Positions 61,561 to 64,000 of a stretch of 64,000 nucleotides of DNA are shown piece by piece. Where the stretch lies: NCBI GenBank assembly GCA_040772505.1, contig JAXGYA010000002.1:62001-126000 (forward strand), written 5' to 3'. The stretch is from Mariniphaga sp040772505 (GTDB lineage Bacteria; Bacteroidota; Bacteroidia; Bacteroidales; Prolixibacteraceae). The notes beneath the pieces were generated by a model. The model was not told the DNA's origin and made no database searches. It saw nothing but the letters and a program-made list of their open reading frames with translations. A program made the position numbers and the translations under genes. Position 1 is the first letter of the stretch. Every line of letters begins with the position of its first letter.

Positions 61561-62469
61561 ATGAAGATTCACCTTTACATTGAAAAGTATTTTGCTCTTT
61601 TTCTGATTGCTGGTATTATTCTTGGATTGTCTGTCCCGGTTTACAGCAGCGTCCTGATGTCGTTTCTGAAGCCTCTTTTAATGATTATGCTGTTTCTTGT
61701 TTTTCTGAAAACAGACGTTTCTCAAATCATTAAGAACATGAAGAATTACAGGCTGACAGCATTGGTTGTTATTCTGAATATTGTAATATTTCCACTAATC
61801 TTCTATTTTGTTGTCAACCCGTTTAACCACAATCTGGCAGTTGCTGCCTTGCTGCTGACCGCCATGCCCGCAGCCATTGCATCTCCGGCTTTGACCGATA
61901 TAGCAAAAGGTAATACAGCACTTTCGGCAAGTATTGTCATTGTCTCATCATTAGTGGCACCCTTGACCGTGCCTTTTCTTTTCTGGCTGGTTCGTATCAG
62001 CGATTTGTCAATCAATCCCTGGTGGCTCCTAATCGATATTTCGGTAATTATCATTATTCCATTGATTGTATCACAGTTTGTAAAAAAATACAAACCCCGG
62101 TTTGTCGAAAAAAACCAGCAAATTTTCACATCGGTCAATGTTTTTATTTTGGCTGCCATGGTCTATGTCGCCATTGCCTCCCAGCGGGATGCGATGATGA
62201 TAAATTCTGTGGAATTATTATTGGACACCGGTTTTTTATATCTCCTTTTCATTCTGCTTCATGTCATGGGGTACTTCATGGGATATTCGAGATCAAAAGA
62301 GGACAAAATTGCCATTACGGTTGTTTCGGCATACCGGAACAACGGATTAGCCATAGTTTTAGCAGCAGTTTACTTTGAACCTCCCATTCTCATTTTAATG
62401 GTGCTTACCGAACTTCCGTGGAATACCCTGCTGATTCCTTTTCGAAAAATTGCCACATACTACAGATAA
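61561..62469 (+). CDS. BASS-family sodium-dependent transporter
   Basis: A 302-aa membrane protein with eight to ten predicted helices, related to bile acid:sodium symporters and arsenite-type permeases. LLLTAMPAAIASPALTDIAKG holds the conserved Pro/Ser crossover region near residue 100. VVSAYRNNGLAIVLAAVYF resembles the second repeat's ERNxGLA motif. The substrate, probably a small organic anion, cannot be told from the sequence. Confidence 0.75.
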   Translation: MKIHLYIEKYFALFLIAGIILGLSVPVYSSVLMSFLKPLLMIMLFLVFLKTDVSQIIKNMKNYRLTALVVILNIVIFPLIFYFVVNPFNHNLAVAALLLTAMPAAIASPALTDIAKGNTALSASIVIVSSLVAPLTVPFLFWLVRISDLSINPWWLLIDISVIIIIPLIVSQFVKKYKPRFVEKNQQIFTSVNVFILAAMVYVAIASQRDAMMINSVELLLDTGFLYLLFILLHVMGYFMGYSRSKEDKIAITVVSAYRNNGLAIVLAAVYFEPPILILMVLTELPWNTLLIPFRKIATYYR

Positions 62470-62505
62470 TACACTTCTGGAAGAATTAAAAACAGGCCTA
62501 AAATC

Positions 62506-62536
62506 TTTCGGAAAAATGAAAATTAAGTTAGTTTTG
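62506..62536 (+). promoter_or_regulatory. Candidate promoter ahead of the mini-ORF and NupG-like gene
   Basis: TTTC (62506-62509) and an exact TAGTTTTG (62529-62536) are separated by 19 bp, the best spaced Bacteroidota-type promoter in this region. The transcript would begin about 37 bp before the small ORF at 62580. Confidence 0.5.
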
Positions 62537-62579
62537 TGAAAAAGTTATTAAATCAGAAACAAGCTAGAATATTCTTTCC

Positions 62580-62642
62580 ATGAAGTATAAATCGTTTTCA
62601 TTAACTCTCTGTATTTTAATTACAGCCTGTTTGAGTCAATAA
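62580..62642 (+). CDS. 20-codon lipoprotein-signal-like small ORF
   Basis: ATG to TAA encodes MKYKSFSLTLCILITACLSQ, a basic start, a hydrophobic core and a lipobox-like ITAC, then stops after three more residues. It may be a tiny lipoprotein, a leader peptide of the transporter transcript, or the remnant of a lost lipoprotein gene. It lies in the 224-bp gap before the NupG-like gene, 51 bp from its start. There is no independent evidence of translation. Confidence 0.4.
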   Translation: MKYKSFSLTLCILITACLSQ

Positions 62643-62693
62643 ACTTTTCTAAATATTGTTCGGGAATAATCAATTTAATAATAAATAAACTAC

Positions 62694-63887
62694 ATGAAAA
62701 AATTCAAACTTTCTTTAATGATGGGCCTCCAGTACATGATGTTTGCCGTGTGGTGGGTTCCGTTAGCGGCTTATCTGACAAATCTGGAGGTGAGCAGCGT
62801 TCAAAAAGCGTTAATCCTAAGTTCGATGGCTATCGGCTGTATGGCCTCGCCTCTGGTAGGTATGTTGGCAGACCGGTTCTTTGCTGCGCAAAAAGTGCTG
62901 GCAGGAATGAATTTCATTCATGCCGTTATGCTGCTCTGGGCTGCGGTAACCCACAGCCCGGATGCACTGTTCATTTGCCTGCTTCTGGCGATGTTGGCCT
63001 ATATGCCTTCATGGAGCCTCACTTCAGCAATTGCAATGGCACACATTCCTTCGGAAGATTTCCCGAAAGTGCGGGTTTTTGGCTCAATCGGATGGGTGGC
63101 ATCAGGAATTTTCAGCCTGATTTTCATCAAACTGATGAATGTCAACTTCGACGGTACGCACCTCCCTTTTTATTGTGGAGCCGGGGTGAGTCTGTTAGCC
63201 GCATTTCTGAACCTGACCCTCCCGAATACCCCGCCACTTGCAAAAGGGCAGAAAACAACCCTTATAGATGCGTTTGGACTTGGTTCTGTGCAACTGATGA
63301 AAGACCGTAATTTCGCAATGTTTATCATCTTCTCCTTTCTCTCCATGATTCCTTTTGCCATGTACTATTCCTATTTTTCAGAATTCCTGCTGAGCATAAA
63401 CATCCGGTATATCTCAATCACCATAAACTGGGGCGTGCTGGCAGAAATGGGGTTCTTACTGCTGGTGCCGTTAGCAATTAAAAGGTTTGGACTGCGAAAA
63501 ACCATGATCCTGGGACTGGCAGCACTCACTGTCCGTTATCTGTCGTTTTATGCCGGCGGTACAATTTCACAACCGTGGATGTATTATATCGGAATTTTGA
63601 TTCACGGACTTATATTCGGCTTTTTCTATGTGGGCGGGCAAATATACATCGACAAAAAAGCGCCTGACCATTTGAGATCACAAGGACAGGGATTCATCTT
63701 CTTAGTTACTTTTGGAGCCGGTTTGCTGGTTGGTAATTTCCTGTGCGCAAGGCTCATTCACCACTATAAAACCATTGCAGGCTACGACTGGAACGCTATC
63801 TGGGGAATTACAACATTAGCCTCAATAATATTAATGATAGCTTTTGTACTGTTTTTCAAAACCGAAAAAAGTCTGGAAACAACTTAA
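62694..63887 (+). CDS. Nucleoside permease-like MFS transporter (NHS/NupG family)
   Basis: A 397-aa protein with 12 predicted helices. The N-terminal LMMGLQYMMFAVWWVPLAAYL resembles the opening of NupG/XapB nucleoside:proton symporters, and PKVRVFGSIGWVASGIF matches the conserved RxxGSIGWI block of this family. Probably imports nucleosides across the inner membrane; the exact substrate is unproven. Its stop overlaps the end of the convergent downstream gene. Confidence 0.82.
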   Translation: MKKFKLSLMMGLQYMMFAVWWVPLAAYLTNLEVSSVQKALILSSMAIGCMASPLVGMLADRFFAAQKVLAGMNFIHAVMLLWAAVTHSPDALFICLLLAMLAYMPSWSLTSAIAMAHIPSEDFPKVRVFGSIGWVASGIFSLIFIKLMNVNFDGTHLPFYCGAGVSLLAAFLNLTLPNTPPLAKGQKTTLIDAFGLGSVQLMKDRNFAMFIIFSFLSMIPFAMYYSYFSEFLLSINIRYISITINWGVLAEMGFLLLVPLAIKRFGLRKTMILGLAALTVRYLSFYAGGTISQPWMYYIGILIHGLIFGFFYVGGQIYIDKKAPDHLRSQGQGFIFLVTFGAGLLVGNFLCARLIHHYKTIAGYDWNAIWGITTLASIILMIAFVLFFKTEKSLETT

Positions 63888-64000
63888 TTACTGCTTTTTT
63901 TTGCATCTAAAAGTTCCCGGATTCCCATCATAATAATACTTTCGGCGTCACTTGTAACCGGGCTTGCATTAATTTCGTACCCTCCCTGGTCGTAAGCTTC
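63884..64000 (-). CDS. C-terminal end of an unidentified minus-strand gene
   Basis: The minus strand is open from the window edge for 38 codons to TAA (63884-63886), ending in GIRELLDAKKSSN. The visible part includes EAYDQGGYEINASPVTSDAE. It overlaps the transporter stop by a few bases in a convergent arrangement. The segment is vaguely like the C-terminus of neutral ceramidase-type hydrolases, but it is too short to identify. Confidence 0.55.
   Translation of the reverse strand, partial: EAYDQGGYEINASPVTSDAESIIMMGIRELLDAKKSSN

Noticed and set aside
62750..63310. 186-codon frame overlapping the NupG-like transporter in another frame
   Set aside because: The transporter frame gives a coherent 12-helix protein; this frame is Cys/Arg-rich without motifs.
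1..64000. Mobile elements, CRISPR arrays, tRNA or rRNA genes
   Set aside because: No transposase or integrase reading frames, regular spacer-repeat arrays, cloverleaf sequences or rRNA-like stretches were recognised.

Overview
This 64-kb window comes from the chromosome of a member of the Bacteroidota, probably Bacteroidales/Marinilabiliales-like. The signs are a GldK-L-M-N/PorP type IX secretion cluster, a dcw cluster in the Bacteroidota order, a glycine-lipid-type acyltransferase pair, and many start-proximal copies of the Bacteroidota promoter element TAnnTTTG with no Shine-Dalgarno sequences. No rRNA, tRNA, CRISPR array, insertion sequence or prophage was seen. The window is housekeeping-rich and densely packed.

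Layout. 1-13.5 kb (minus strand): the division and cell-wall cluster mraZ-rsmH-ftsL-ftsI-murE-mraY-murD-ftsW-murG-murC-ftsQ-ftsA, with ftsA cut by the window edge. Four tandem 10-bp MraZ-box-like repeats lie upstream of mraZ. 13.9-15.9 kb (plus): an O-acyltransferase and an N-acyltransferase that look like GlsA/GlsB. 15.9-19.4 kb (minus): a sigma-54-type response regulator without an HTH, then glpF and glpK; gpsA is divergent from glpK. 20.6-24.9 kb (minus): pgi and a class A penicillin-binding protein. 25.1-36.0 kb (plus): topA, a degenerate arginase-fold protein, porP, gldK, gldL, gldM, gldN, a strong terminator, and a second gldK-like lipoprotein gene. 36.1-39.6 kb (minus): a TonB-dependent receptor, a NikR-like regulator lacking the nickel ligands, and a ROK sugar kinase. 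39.7-42.5 kb (plus): yidD and znuA-znuC-znuB. 42.6-49.1 kb: a methyltransferase, a polysaccharide flippase, a YfhO-like protein, a 3-methyladenine glycosylase and a POT/MFS transporter. 49.3-55.0 kb: a membrane-anchored pseudo-receiver, a large Ig-like lipoprotein, rnr and a TetR regulator. 55.0-61.4 kb: the trp operon trpE-D-C-F-B-A. 61.6-64 kb: a BASS-family transporter, a nucleoside-permease-like MFS protein, and the end of an unidentified minus-strand gene.

The most interesting part is the 439-bp trp leader. It encodes two successive short peptides, each with three Trp codons, and each is followed by its own intrinsic terminator and a plausible competing antiterminator. This is a tandem double attenuator in front of trpE. 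The operon also lacks trpG. The second notable module is the NikR-like regulator and its TonB receptor: all four canonical nickel ligands are replaced, and the two genes share a bipartite upstream motif (TGTTACTT-N9-TTCGTG) with identical spacing.
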